Positions 1-12,100 of a stretch of 64,000 nucleotides of DNA are shown here, in pieces. The translations under genes were made by a program, and so were the position numbers. The stretch spans positions 90,367,795 through 90,431,794 of the forward strand of contig NC_134843.1 in assembly GCF_965363235.1 (NCBI RefSeq). Direction: 5' to 3'. The first letter of the stretch is position 1. The number at the start of each line of letters is the position of its first letter. This DNA is from Mytilus galloprovincialis (lineage: Eukaryota > Mollusca > Bivalvia > Mytilida > Mytilidae). The notes beneath the pieces are model-generated. The model was not told the origin of the DNA. It worked only from the letters and a program-made list of their open reading frames with translations, and searched no databases.

Positions 1-2190
1 TGCAAAAAAGCACTGATTAACTGTACAGTTTGATGTGATCGTCGGAGGTCGTATTAGTGGTTTTTTTCTGGACATTTGATTTTCAGAAAAAGTTTGGGCT
101 TGATTGTTTTAATCTTACGAGACACTATCCTAAAATAACCTGAGAGGAGTCATTAGCCATTATCGAGCGTTATTATAAAAGTTTACTATATATTGACTTG
201 TAACCCTTGATTTTTATGCAATGAACTTTGTTACATCAATTCAGATATTTGAAACTAATCAAAAAAAGGTTCAATAACTGCTTGGCCGTTGAATTTCCCT
301 AACAGCTGATACCAAATAATATACCCCAGAAAATCTAAAGAACTGAAATAAAAAGGGTAGAGATTGTTTGTCCAAATAGAAAGTTTCAATGTCATTTAAG
401 AGATAAGTCACAGTGATGTTTTTTGTCAGACTGCATGTTATATGCATATTAAACTATGGTTTAACCTACCCGATACTTCACTAAAAAGTAATGAGAGTTT
501 CGAGGTGAAGTGATACATCTCAGAATGTCCGAGTTGATAGTCCGAGATGTCATATCTATAATATCAACAAGAACTTCAGATCCGTCTGTAAGAAAACCAA
601 GTACTGCATTTGTATCCCTGGAACAGAAGTTAAGACAGCGTAAGTTTGAATATTAGAAGATGTGGTATGAGTGCTAATGAGACAACTCCCTATCACGTCA
701 AGATTTGTAAAAATAAAAAATAAACCATTATAGTTCAAAGGACAGCCTTCAACACAGTGTATTGGCTCTCAACGAGATGTATAATCAGAGCAACTGTTAT
801 AACCTCAGACTGTCAACAAATCTAGTAGAGTTCTTCCTAAATCAAATTAGTTTGGAAATTAAAATAGTAAGTGTACTGCGTGTTAATCTATGGTTCAGTA
901 CGGTTTATTTGCAAGGATTTCAGTTCAAATCAACTCTTGAAACCGTGAAATTGGCAAACCGTTTATATGGGTTTTACTTGGCGGGACCCATTTCCTCACA
1001 TGCTTAAATTTCCATTTTATTCTTATTGTGTATCATTTTTAAGCGTATAGAACACTCCAATATCTGATGCCTGCATATATCTGCCAAGTAAATCACTCAC
1101 ATTGAATAAATTACGAGAGAAAGAAAGACGAATTGAAATAACTGAGTATACTTAAACGGTTTAACCTAACTTCTTACTTTTCATAGTTTCTTTTTTGCTT
1201 AAAAGGTCTCATCATAATTCCCATTAATATATAAATCATTTTCTGATATAGATAAGAACGAAATGTTAACTGAATTCAATTTCAAGAATATCACCAATAA
1301 CGTCTATGAATGTGTTAGAATTTGGACATGTGGCTCTAAGATTTTCCAGCAAATACATTTAACATTCATTTTAAAACTTGATTAATACTCTTTGGAAATG
1401 TTTTAGATTAAAGTTCTTTTACATCCATTTTTTTTTTTCTTTGGTTGCAATGTGGGATGTCTTTTGTGGTCAATAAACTAATTTCCTATCAAATGTTAGT
1501 CTGTCAAGAAAACATGTCTGATTAGAAAATGATATACATTTAGAAGGCAGGAAAAGGTATGACGATTTTGTCACGTTGTACTGTAAATGAAACATAACGT
1601 CATTTTAAGCCATATTAGTTTTAACAAATGGGTTGTTACCAGCATTAAACTTGACAGAGACAAACGCAGTTATACAGTTGATAAATCTTAAATTGTTTAC
1701 AATATTTCAGCATGATAACGACAATATTAATCACACGTGACGGAATCCATTATAAACAATGAATTACAAACTTCCAATTAAGTCCCAAAATATATTGTGT
1801 TAAAATCCAAAAGTGAATTCAGTAAAAGGCAATTTTACCATAAACATGCAGTTAAAAAGAAACAAAAGACAAGCTGAATATTTGTCCTACAGCGTGGGTA
1901 ATAGGTTTGATGTTTCAAGTTCAATTAAACTGTTACGCTATTTCTTCAACCGTTCTTTTTATCGTGGTGAATTTTTAATTTTACAAACAGTAGATAGAAT
2001 ATAACAATTATTCATGTTTAAAGATTTTTATGTTGACATTCACAATAAAGTGATGTTTTAAATGATAATGTAGAAATCAAATTATAAAAAAATGTAGAAA
2101 CGTCCTTGTGTACCTAAATGAACGATTTTATGTTTGACACGTGTGGTTAAGATGTAAAATTTATACATGTATGCCTCTTTTGTTATTTAT
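1..2190. other. 3' flank of the ankyrin gene, no gene seen
   Basis: AT-rich DNA with only short ORFs that lack coding character. It holds a fragment of an abundant bivalve repeat near 658-757. Nothing else in it could be assigned. Confidence 0.6.
658..757 (+). repeat. Fragment of an abundant bivalve SINE-like repeat
   Basis: The words TGTGGTATGA, GAGACAACTC and CAGCCTTCAACA occur in the same order as in the longer copy at 47728-48060 and the reverse copies near 19290-19440 and 31420-31600. I know this repeat from many mussel sequences. Only the 5' part is present, and it has diverged. Confidence 0.55.
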
Positions 2191-2211
2191 TTAATGTTTG
2201 AGCATAAAAAT

Positions 2212-2285
2212 CAGACCGTTTATTTTTCTAGTTTGAACTGTTTTACATTCTGTCATGCCTGAGCCATTTATACAATGTCATATGT
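2212..2285 (-). repeat. Reverse fragment of the same SINE-like repeat
   Basis: The segment with GTTTGAACTGTTTTACATT and GAGCCATTTATA matches the reverse-complement copy near 31430-31490. It lies just beyond the ankyrin gene stop codon, so it probably lies within or next to the 3' UTR. The AATAAA hexamer on the minus strand at 2219-2224 falls inside it. Confidence 0.5.
2219..2224 (-). terminator. Candidate polyadenylation signal of the ankyrin gene
   Basis: TTTATT on the plus strand reads AATAAA on the minus strand, about 150 bp downstream of the stop codon at 2376-2378. A second AATAAA lies at 2186-2191. Either could be the cleavage signal. Transcript ends would decide. Confidence 0.35.
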
Positions 2286-2375
2286 TGTTATTACTGTAAA
2301 AATAAAAGCAGTGATTTCGTTGGGGTGTCTTTCAGTGAAGTATTTCCAAACTATGAATGTTCTAACAAATAACTA

Positions 2376-5300
2376 TCATACATACGAGTAAGGAAAAAGA
2401 TATGTCTCGGTGTTAACCGGGATCAAAATGTTGTCTATCCGTTTCATGCTCGTTGCTGGTAGGTTTCTAATTTCCATCAACTTCTGTCGCCATCTCGTGC
2501 TCCTTTGAATCCATGGTTGAATGGTATTGTTGTTTGCCTGTGCATATTTGTGTGGAGGACAGATTCCATTATCTTGTACTCCTGTCTGGACTACATTTGG
2601 TGAAAGATTTTCTGTACTGGTACTCTGCATATGATTTTTGGTCTGGATATTCTGGATTTGTTGTGCTAATTGGTACCTGTATTTCTCACAGAGTGTTGGT
2701 TCATAAACTGGTTTCTTTGTGTGATTCATAGTGTCAATATCCATAGCATATTCTTGAGCCAGGAGGTAAGGGTGTGGTTCGTCGTTATCTGATCTCGCGA
2801 TTACAGGGTGACCTGTAGCTTGTGTTGTACCTGATGTAAAATCATACAAATCAGGAATGTTGTTTTCTTGTAAATTGTTGGTGGCTATTCTAGCTGTTGC
2901 TGCATCATCATTTGCCACGTTAAATGTGTTTTCGTTCAATTGAACGATATCATCGACCATTTGTTGTTCATTTGTATGCTGGAAAATCGTTTTTAAATCC
3001 GACACGAATGATCGTTCTAGTTCATGCTCAGAAATTCCAAGACATGAAGCATAGTAGGGAATGTCATGGTAATATAACGATCCATATACCGGTCCTCTCT
3101 TTCGAACTTCATTGTATTGCTTTTGCCACTGGTAATTTGCCAGTTTCCTCATCTCTCTAAAGCCAAAGTCGACCGTATCACTGTCATTGTCTTCAGTTGA
3201 AGAGATATCATGAAAACCAGGGAATATATTAGTTTCATTGTAGCTAAATTGACGTGGTTGGTGTTCCTCAGGTTCTCCTCTAAGTCTAGATGGATACCAT
3301 ACGTTTTCATCAGCAATATCAAGATTCGCAACGTTTCTAAGAATACTTTCACCTAGATCACAGTTTTGATCTGAACAGGTGTTGTTACTGGTCATCATTG
3401 GGTTCTCATTGCTGCATCTTTTGGAAATTGCCCCTAGTGGTTTTACAACAGCAATGCTATTTACCTTGAATTCTTTCTCCTCGGTTTTTGATTTCGTTTC
3501 TGCCTTACTAAAAGTTGAACTTACAAACGAATTGTCTTTATCATTTGTATTGACCTGTCGATTTAAACTGTGTCTTAACGTCTTATAGCTTTCTGGTCTA
3601 GTACAATTCAAGTTATTTTCCGTTACCTCATGCAAATCTTGGTTGCCCGAGTCAACACGCATTTGGTCGCTCATGGTTTCATTCTGCGTGCTAGCCATTG
3701 CACAATTATCAAAGTTAATGTAGAATTGGGTAGCATTTGGTTGCGGGGTATTGTTGGTAGTATTGGCATTACTGACAGTGCTATTTATCACCGAAGCCTT
3801 TGTGTGATCACCTTTCTTTAAATTCCTATCGGATGCCTTCAATATTACGTTTGTTGGGGGTTTTATTTGTTGGCTTGGAATTGAACGATTCTGTATCAGT
3901 GTGTCAATATTGTTAGAATACTTCATGTTATCTAATAACACCAACGAAGCTGAACCTCCAATGAACTTGCTATTATTGAACATATGTGGTTCAGGTTTAG
4001 ACATCATATTAAATGAATCGTTTCTCAGCCAGTTTTTAACAGCATCTGATTCTGTTTGTATATGATTTGATGGTTTCATATATTGATGAGCGTAATCAGA
4101 ATTGGACTTTCCGTTATAAGTTTCATCAACCACTGGTTGAGCCTTATTAATATAACTGACATTTTTTAAATTCGGATTACAACATTCCTCCGTTTTTGTT
4201 TCAGTTCTAATGTTTCTCAGTCCATCATTTCCAGGTTTGATATTAGATATCAATTCATTTTGTTGAGGCTGTGCCGTATATGTACTTTTTCCTATGTCCG
4301 ATTTCAAATTGGTTGTCTTAGTTATTGCTGTCATCACGTTTTGACTGGTCTTATCTACTTGCATCTTGGCTTGTTCGTCTTTATTTTCGTAAAGAAGGGG
4401 CACAAAGTCTCTGTTTTGCCAATACGTCATCTGTGTTTTTGAAAACGTATATTTTGCAGTGTCTAGCGCACATTCTATTGCCTTTTCTTTGTCGTCTGTA
4501 GTAGAGAACCCAAAGTCTATGCAGGTATTTGATAGACCGTTGCCATCTCTATGTATCTCCCCTGTGTTTTGAAATGACTCTGTCGACTGAGTACGGTCTG
4601 ATGAATGTTGATAAGAAATACCTGGTGTATTTTCTACATGTAAATCCAGGGTCGTATTGTCGTCGATATTGCTTCCTGAATGATAACTGTACCTTTCCAG
4701 TTCAGTTGGTGTCGAACTAGTGCTTCTTGCTGTCCATTCATCTGGACATTCCTCAGGATACCATTCATCAAGCATAGGACTGTTAGATTCGTCTGATTTT
4801 CGCCTTTGTCCAATTGGTGAATTTCTTTTTGGCGACGTATTTGGATCTAGACTTGGAAAATCGTCTTCATAATCGCCTCGTTTGTATTTGTGTTTTTCTT
4901 TAAAACTGCCATGCACTTTCACGCTTTCTTCGCAGTTGTTTGCCAAACTGTTAACTGGTTCTTCGTTACTATGTTTAGGAATTATTTGGTTACTAGCTAC
5001 ATCAGCCCAACGCTTACCGCCTTTTTGTTGGTCGAATGTAACTGATTGAAGGTTCTTGCGGCCTGGATATCCGACTTGACTGTCAGTTTCCAATGTATCA
5101 GGTCGTAAATTAGCTTTTTTGTTTTGAACAGTAACCCACTTGTCATCTCGCGCTCCCCATTGAGTTTCACTTGTTCCGTAAGTTTTTTGAGCAGACACTT
5201 CATCCAAGAAGTTTTTTGACTTAGCATAACGACGCGATTTGGATGTTCTAGCATTTTCGGTTACATTTTCGTATTGCAGGTTCCCGTTTTCGTCTGTATG

Positions 5301-6110
5301 ATAAAAGTCTTGAATTTTTTCTTTGAATTGAATCATTTCAATATCCATTAGCTTAGAACGGAGGATAACTCTCTGTTTTTCTTTTAATTGTTCTATATTT
5401 TCTTCTCCTATCTCATCGCAATTTATTTTTTCACTATCACCATCGGCTTTTGTTTTCACTTCTTGTAATTTATTACGTCGCTGCTTCTTTCTTTCACGTT
5501 TCTTTATTTTTTTATTTCTCTCTCTTTCTTCCTCTTCAAGAAGTTCTGCCATCTTTTTGTCGCGATGCTGTTTCTGTATATCATTAAAGGATTCCCAAAA
5601 TTTGTTCCAAATTTCTCTTGCACCCTCAAATTCGACACACATCTTTTTGCTGAACTGATCCCGTAAGTGACTGTAACATGCAATTTTTGAGTGGTTCTTT
5701 TCAATCCATGTTTTACCATCCGATATCTGACTCGCACAGATTATTGGGAAAAAGCAAGAAATCAAAAGCTCATAGTTTTTCCTGTTAGTATCAGAATGCA
5801 GTTTTAATGCTTTCAAACAAAGCTCAAAACCACGTGACTTTATGTATTGCTGAACAAATCTGTCATCGATAAAATCTGGATCTCTGTGAAACATGCATTT
5901 GCAGGCAATATGAACCATAAGTAGAACTACTTCCTTCATCTTTAAATGTTTTTGAACGACTGACATCACACTTGGTAAAGTTTTCAGTTTATAAAGTACG
6001 TCTCTGTACTTAACAATTGCAGTAAGCTTTTGAAACACGTAAAGTACAGCAAGTAGCAATTCTTCCAGATCCTCTTCACCCATTTGACTTTTAATCCGAT
6101 CCAATCGGTT
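2376..6110 (-). CDS. Ankyrin gene exon 8, giant terminal coding exon
   Basis: Acceptor TGTTTTAG precedes the frame NRLDRIKS; there is no ATG at the start, so this is an internal continuation and not a separate gene. 1244 codons and a TGA stop. Order: a helical, hydrophobic-patterned block (exon residues about 3-180, e.g. ELLLAVLYVFQKL, LLMVHIACKCMF), a Lys/Arg/Glu-rich coiled-coil-like stretch (about 176-215, e.g. LLEEEERERNKKIKKRERKK), short conserved-looking motifs (KRWADVA, DDFPSLDP, EWYPEECPDEW), and a long low-complexity Asn/Ser/Thr region. A more ordered patch near the C-terminus contains YGSLYYHDIPYYASCLGI. No catalytic motif is visible. The last residues P-Y-S-Y-V fit a class I PDZ-ligand pattern. 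Confidence 0.85.
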   Translation of the reverse strand, partial: NRLDRIKSQMGEEDLEELLLAVLYVFQKLTAIVKYRDVLYKLKTLPSVMSVVQKHLKMKEVVLLMVHIACKCMFHRDPDFIDDRFVQQYIKSRGFELCLKALKLHSDTNRKNYELLISCFFPIICASQISDGKTWIEKNHSKIACYSHLRDQFSKKMCVEFEGAREIWNKFWESFNDIQKQHRDKKMAELLEEEERERNKKIKKRERKKQRRNKLQEVKTKADGDSEKINCDEIGEENIEQLKEKQRVILRSKLMDIEMIQFKEKIQDFYHTDENGNLQYENVTENARTSKSRRYAKSKNFLDEVSAQKTYGTSETQWGARDDKWVTVQNKKANLRPDTLETDSQVGYPGRKNLQSVTFDQQKGGKRWADVASNQIIPKHSNEEPVNSLANNCEESVKVHGSFKEKHKYKRGDYEDDFPSLDPNTSPKRNSPIGQRRKSDESNSPMLDEWYPEECPDEWTARSTSSTPTELERYSYHSGSNIDDNTTLDLHVENTPGISYQHSSDRTQSTESFQNTGEIHRDGNGLSNTCIDFGFSTTDDKEKAIECALDTAKYTFSKTQMTYWQNRDFVPLLYENKDEQAKMQVDKTSQNVMTAITKTTNLKSDIGKSTYTAQPQQNELISNIKPGNDGLRNIRTETKTEECCNPNLKNVSYINKAQPVVDETYNGKSNSDYAHQYMKPSNHIQTESDAVKNWLRNDSFNMMSKPEPHMFNNSKFIGGSASLVLLDNMKYSNNIDTLIQNRSIPSQQIKPPTNVILKASDRNLKKGDHTKASVINSTVSNANTTNNTPQPNATQFYINFDNCAMASTQNETMSDQMRVDSGNQDLHEVTENNLNCTRPESYKTLRHSLNRQVNTNDKDNSFVSSTFSKAETKSKTEEKEFKVNSIAVVKPLGAISKRCSNENPMMTSNNTCSDQNCDLGESILRNVANLDIADENVWYPSRLRGEPEEHQPRQFSYNETNIFPGFHDISSTEDNDSDTVDFGFREMRKLANYQWQKQYNEVRKRGPVYGSLYYHDIPYYASCLGISEHELERSFVSDLKTIFQHTNEQQMVDDIVQLNENTFNVANDDAATARIATNNLQENNIPDLYDFTSGTTQATGHPVIARSDNDEPHPYLLAQEYAMDIDTMNHTKKPVYEPTLCEKYRYQLAQQIQNIQTKNHMQSTSTENLSPNVVQTGVQDNGICPPHKYAQANNNTIQPWIQRSTRWRQKLMEIRNLPATSMKRIDNILIPVNTETYLFPYSYV

Positions 6111-9100
6111 CTAAAACATTTGTTCAGTGTAATATTACAAAAAATAGTAACAAAAATACAGGACTCCGAGGTATATTCAAACATACAAACATAAAAAACT
6201 GACAGACAAATTGAACGCATTCTACATATCGTGTAGGTAGTGTAAACAATCGCAAAATCAAGACGAGCGAGTTGTTTTCAGTTGAATTATGTAATCCCGC
6301 GCATTCCAAATAATGATAACAACAATAATATAAAGATCAGCATGACAATAAATTAAGAACTACTATGTAAAAGGGAGATTCTAAAATCATAACTCGATAA
6401 AGAAAATGTAACGTAATGGCTGACGGAAAAGACAATTGTATAGGATACACGTTAATACATGTATCCCCTTCGATATTACTAAACAAATATTGCAGAATTT
6501 CCTTAAAATTCGTGCTCCTATTTTTATTTCATTGCTGATAAAATTTCAGGTTTGCACATCGGTAAACTATTTTTGCCTCAGATGGAGCAAGCGTCTAAAT
6601 TGTTAGAATTTTTAATAGTTTGCCAAAATGCAGATTTTTAAAGGATATGACATAAGTATGTGTTACATAGCTTTTTCAAAGATAGATTGGCAAAATTGTT
6701 AAATTTTGCATGGCAACCGAATTTTGTGAAATACAGAGAAAACTAGACGATCGATGTTTAAGATAAAGCATGAGTTGATACATGTAATTCTTAAAGTGAT
6801 TTTTTCAAAAAAGAAAAATAAAAATTGCGGGACCGTCTTTTTCTTGCTACAAAAAAAATATCTAAATTCCTAAAACATTCAATAATACTTGTAATGTCAA
6901 GTGATTTATACAACATGGTTTCTCTCTCAATTTATAGGTGACAATTGTTGATAGAAGGGATAAAAATCAAATACACAATATCAATCAAGGAATGTATCTC
7001 TTTTTTTTTTTTTTTTTTTTTTTTATTAAATGTGATTTTGATTCTTTTACAAAATTTATATAATTTAATAAATGGAAAGATAAGATATATTTTAAAAATC
7101 ATATTTGAAAATAGTTATGTCTTGAATGTCAGGATAAACACCATCAAAGAATATTTCTTAAATAACAATTAAACACAAGGGGGGGGGGGGTCAATTTCAC
7201 ATGTGCATGTCCTTCTTAACCATTTTATAATTGAGAGAAGATATGAAATTTTCACTTTCTTGGGTATGGATGTAGAACTGCAACGTCCGAAATACAAAAA
7301 ACGACGAGAAGATAAACAAGATGAAATCGGAGATACATGTAAGTCTGGTAATTAAAGCTGATATCACCACAACGCCGTGATCTGCTATTTTATGAAGATC
7401 TGAGAAGGGATATATATATAATTCCCCAGAGGAAAGATCGATAACTAACCATATGAATGCTTGATTATGACGTTGATCCTTGATTATAACGTCGATACTT
7501 GTTTTTTTCTGTGACATCATGAAAGAATAGAAGTACCCCAATTAGTCAAATCTAAAAGATTTTTTTTTCTGCCATATCAAAAAAAGAGCATAGAATGTCA
7601 CTGTTATTTCAATGTATTTTCCGTCTTTTTTGTTGTGTCGTTATGAAAAATGCTTTTAAGTGTACCTTTACAAAGTTCTCCCTAAGGTTCAGGTCGGAAA
7701 TTTTAGCTAAGAGCGTATCTAGAACCGTGTCATGGTCTGGTTCGGCTGAAAGACATAGTGCAGTACATCCTTGCTGAAAAATATAGATAACTGTTACATA
7801 TAATTAACAACGCAATATATCAACACAATTTCGGGTTACTTTTGAGTCTTGTGTATTACTTTCTTTATTCAATTAAACGGCTCAGTGTCTCAAGTCCTTT
7901 AAAAAATGCCTAAAGATTGGTGCATATGACATGAATGTGATAAAGATTAAGTTAATTTTAATTGACTCATTACAAGGCGCGCCTATCGTCTTGAAAAAAA
8001 TACATTGTTAACTTGAGGTCAGGTTTTAATGACTGGTGAGCAATCCTATGAACACTATTTTGTTCGTGTATCTGGTAATATATTAACTTCTTATTATGAA
8101 TTCAAAAGAGTCCGCAGGTGTCAGCAACTACAGATAACCGTATGGCCTTCAACAACGCGTGCATTATGTCTGTTTGTTATTCAAGCTGTTGGTTGACACA
8201 ACAACTATTGTTTGTATCAAATTTATGTTTTGTCTCATGATCATTTCTCTCTGCTCTCAGTTTTTCAACTTTGTGTCATAAGAGCGTCCCGGGCCCCATT
8301 GAACAATTATGTAATACATAAGCATTCTTGTGATACACTCTATCCAAAGTATATCGCTTCCTTGCATATAAACAATCGTGTGACCTGTACTCATTTTAAT
8401 GCTTTAGTTCATTTGTTTTAGCCGATAGCAGTCACTTCACTATAGGATTACTAGACAGTTTCGTAAGATACTTACTATGTCTTCCTTTAGTAGATCTGCT
8501 CCAGACGACAAAAGTCGATTTAAAACTTTCATATCACCTTTCAACGATGCCACCATCAACGGCGTGTATCCATCCTATATGTTGAAATATTCATAAGTAT
8601 TAAAAAAGATCTTGAATTTTTACACCCGTGTTTTACTTCTATTATGACGTTTGTTTCAAACTCTAATAATAAATGTATTATTTAATTTGAGGTCTGCATA
8701 CGGACAACCTGTTGTGTGTTTTCGATTTGCCGTTTCAGAATCTAAAATGCATTCTGGGTAATATTTTCAAAAGCGTACATCATTGAAGTGCTGCGATTGC
8801 CTTCCAACGTCCCAATTAATTGAAGTTCAACCAATGGTTGATTTTATTTTTGAGTCATAACAATGAAACGTCGGTGAATTATCATTATGTCAATATAAGG
8901 CTCAATCGTTGATATATTGATATGTTTGTGTAACTGTGTAATGATTTTGATGTTCGATGCACGTGTAAGATCAAGAATAAAACTGACCAATGTCACTTCT
9001 GTTGATATCAATTCGCTGTTATATATAAATCTAATGCGTCTTGGTTCAAAGTTTCTAAAGAGGGACAAAATATACATGAGGGACAGTCAAACTCATAAAT

Positions 9101-12100
9101 CGAAAATAAAATGACATTGCCATGGCCAAAATGAAAAAGACAAACAGACAAACAAAAGTACACGTGAGACAACATATAAAACTGAACAAGCAACACGAAC
9201 CCCACCAAAAACTGGGGGTGATCTCGGTTGCTACGGAAGGGTAGGCCGATCCTACTCCACATGTGGCACCCGTCATGTTGCTCATGCTAGGAAAAAACCG
9301 GTATATAGTCTAATTCGGTAGGTTACATTCATGAAAGGGAAGGGGATTGTTGTTACGACGGTAGGAACATATGTGATATCATCTGTGAAACGGTTATTCC
9401 ATAACGGTCAACCAACTCGTGATGGCGTCCGTAAAATTCACGAAAAGATGCAAAAGCGTACACCGTTTTGATTGGTTAAAACGTCAAAAACAATGTAAAT
9501 TATACCAGTGACGTAGCGGGTTTTTTTTCATTCTTTGCTGGTTTACAAACATTGAGTTTACCCATGGTACTTAAGATTCTAAAATGCATTTAAATACCGG
9601 CCTCATAACGCGTTGTCAGTATGCGTTTGATTACATAATAGACAGACCGGAGTATCTGAATATAGATAGTTCATAATACTTGATCACTACAAAGGTCTTC
9701 CTCAAAGTCTATTGGTACATGTACTTTTCATTCTAACATTATATGTTAACACTTTTCTTATGCCAGTTCAGTTGACAACTTAACAACGTTCTAATGACTT
9801 GTTTGAATATGAAGACGAAGAAGGAAACCCGTTCTAGATTACGTTTTATCTTACCTCCTATACATTTCAAGAAATATGATTGGTTAAAAGCGTCTTCGTG
9901 GAAACCGTGTATGTCTAATATTAGGTTAGTTGGGAGGCGGGGCTTATTTCATACAAGGTTAGTAGTGGAGTTATGTCCCTTTATATTCCATATAAGGTAA
10001 TAAGGAGACGGGGCTTATTTCATACACGGTTAGTAGTGGTGAACATAACGTCCCTTTAGAAACAAAAACAAAACAGTACTGAGAATAAATCTTAAAGGTT
10101 TTAACAGACGAAGAAAGTGATGATAAAGTGAAATAAATTCATAAAACACATTTTAATCTAACAAGTTGTCATTGTTGGCATCTGTTTTTGTAGGGCCAAA
10201 GGAAGTAGTTTCTTAATCATGTTAATGCTAACTGTATTGAAGACTTGCTCATTTTGATAGGTCACTAGTCTAAATTTTACACGTTAAGGATGTACTTAGG
10301 TGATGTTTTAGAATTTGTGTCAAATGTTCGGACTCCTTGGTGGCATTCCATACAATACAATGTAAAATATTTTGCCCCATAACACCCATTTATTTTTTCA
10401 AATAACACTTAAATAGCTCATGAAAGGTCATTTACCAAAATTTTAGAAGATTCTTGATTTTTTTCTTTTGTTTTGAGACCCAAATAATATAAATGCAAAT
10501 ATAAGGTAAAAATCCGAGTCAGCCTTTTCCTGCCATATTTTAAATCACAAATATCTCGAAAAGGAGGTCCATGACCTATCAATATTTTTAGCTTATCTTT
10601 ATCCTTAATTGATGCTCTACCAGCTTATAATATCAATTTTAATTTCTTAATTTCTAAATTTTTACCTAACCTTACCTAAGTACATGGTAAGATAAAATCG
10701 TTACATAGTGTGCTAGTGACGTAATACGGTATGTATGGGGTCAGTAAAATCCATATGGGGATTCTTCGCTCTCACCCCATATGGAATTTACTGACCCCAT
10801 ATATACTGTATTAGGTCACTAGTACACTATGTATCTAATAACGTCTGTTTCACAGTTAATAATATAGAGTGGCTAATTTACAAACCGTATCTAAATGGAG
10901 TTTATTTCTGGTATTCTATTTCTTAAGATAAAATGCAGCTAATATAGCCGAGTTGATCACTTTGTTACACTGGCTGCGCTTGCCATTACCGAAAGCCAAG
11001 TGTCAAGAATTGATCACGACACGTCAACGTTCAATGGTATATGCGTGTATAGATGACTTACATTATTTTGCTCGTCGATTTTTGCACCACTAGATAACAG
11101 AAACTGTACACAGGCATCCCAGCACTTGTCTGTGGCAATATGGAGAGCAGTGTTACCTAGCTACAGAAAAGTTACATAATATGAACAGTTTATCGCCAAT
11201 AATCGTCACGTCCTCGGGGCGTCTTGATTGACAAATAAAAATTGTTGTTGTTGTTGTCGTTCACTAATCATTGTGTACCTCTTTTCATGTTTGATTTCAT
11301 ATTTTAGTTTTATTCACAAAAAAGATGACAAAGTTTGTAGTATTTGTGATTTTAGTATTTATCGAGTGAATGTTTCATTATATATATATTATGCGACTGC
11401 CTCATTTCTTGTGTTGCGAATACTCTTCGTTATCAAAAAGAACTGTTTTAATGAATTACCACCACGTAGGCGAACAATTTTTATTTTGTTTCATTTTTTC
11501 TTTATATTTCAACGGTTTCGGTACTTACATCCTCGGACTTCAAATGTTTGGCTTTGAGCGTTCTTGATGGAGGTATTATATCCAAAAAAGGCGCTTCGGA
11601 CGCATGAAATTAATAATTACATTACATATAGACGTTCGTTTCATTATAATACGTTTTATTCTGTTTGGCTACACTGCAATCACGTGTTATTCCTTAAGCA
11701 ATTGCATTACACAATAAAATTTATCATTCATGACGACACGAGATCCCACAACAAAGTGCACAGGTAAATTAAATAAAGACTTGATAAAAATCGTGTTTTC
11801 ATGATCCCAGCTAAAAAATGTAATTATAAGTTGAAAGCTTCTTTTTGTAACTTCATAGGGTTGAAAAAGCGTTGTCAGACCGTGTGCACATTTTTAGAAT
11901 GAAGCGCTTCCGCTCTTTATACAAAATGTACTTCGGTCAACACCCCAATGAAGTTACAAACAGAAGCATTCAATTCTTAATTAAACGTGTTGTTTTCAGT
12001 TTTTCAACATAGAAATTTCCTTCCACTACTTACCTGGAGAAGACATGTCCGTTCAGTTTTATTACACAAACCTTTTTTTAATACTCACTTACGTGCTTTT

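Noticed and set aside
7197..7541. 114-codon minus-strand ORF in ankyrin intron 7
   Set aside because: No splice sites fit it to neighbouring exons, and its composition is intron-like. The phases of exons 7 and 8 join without it.
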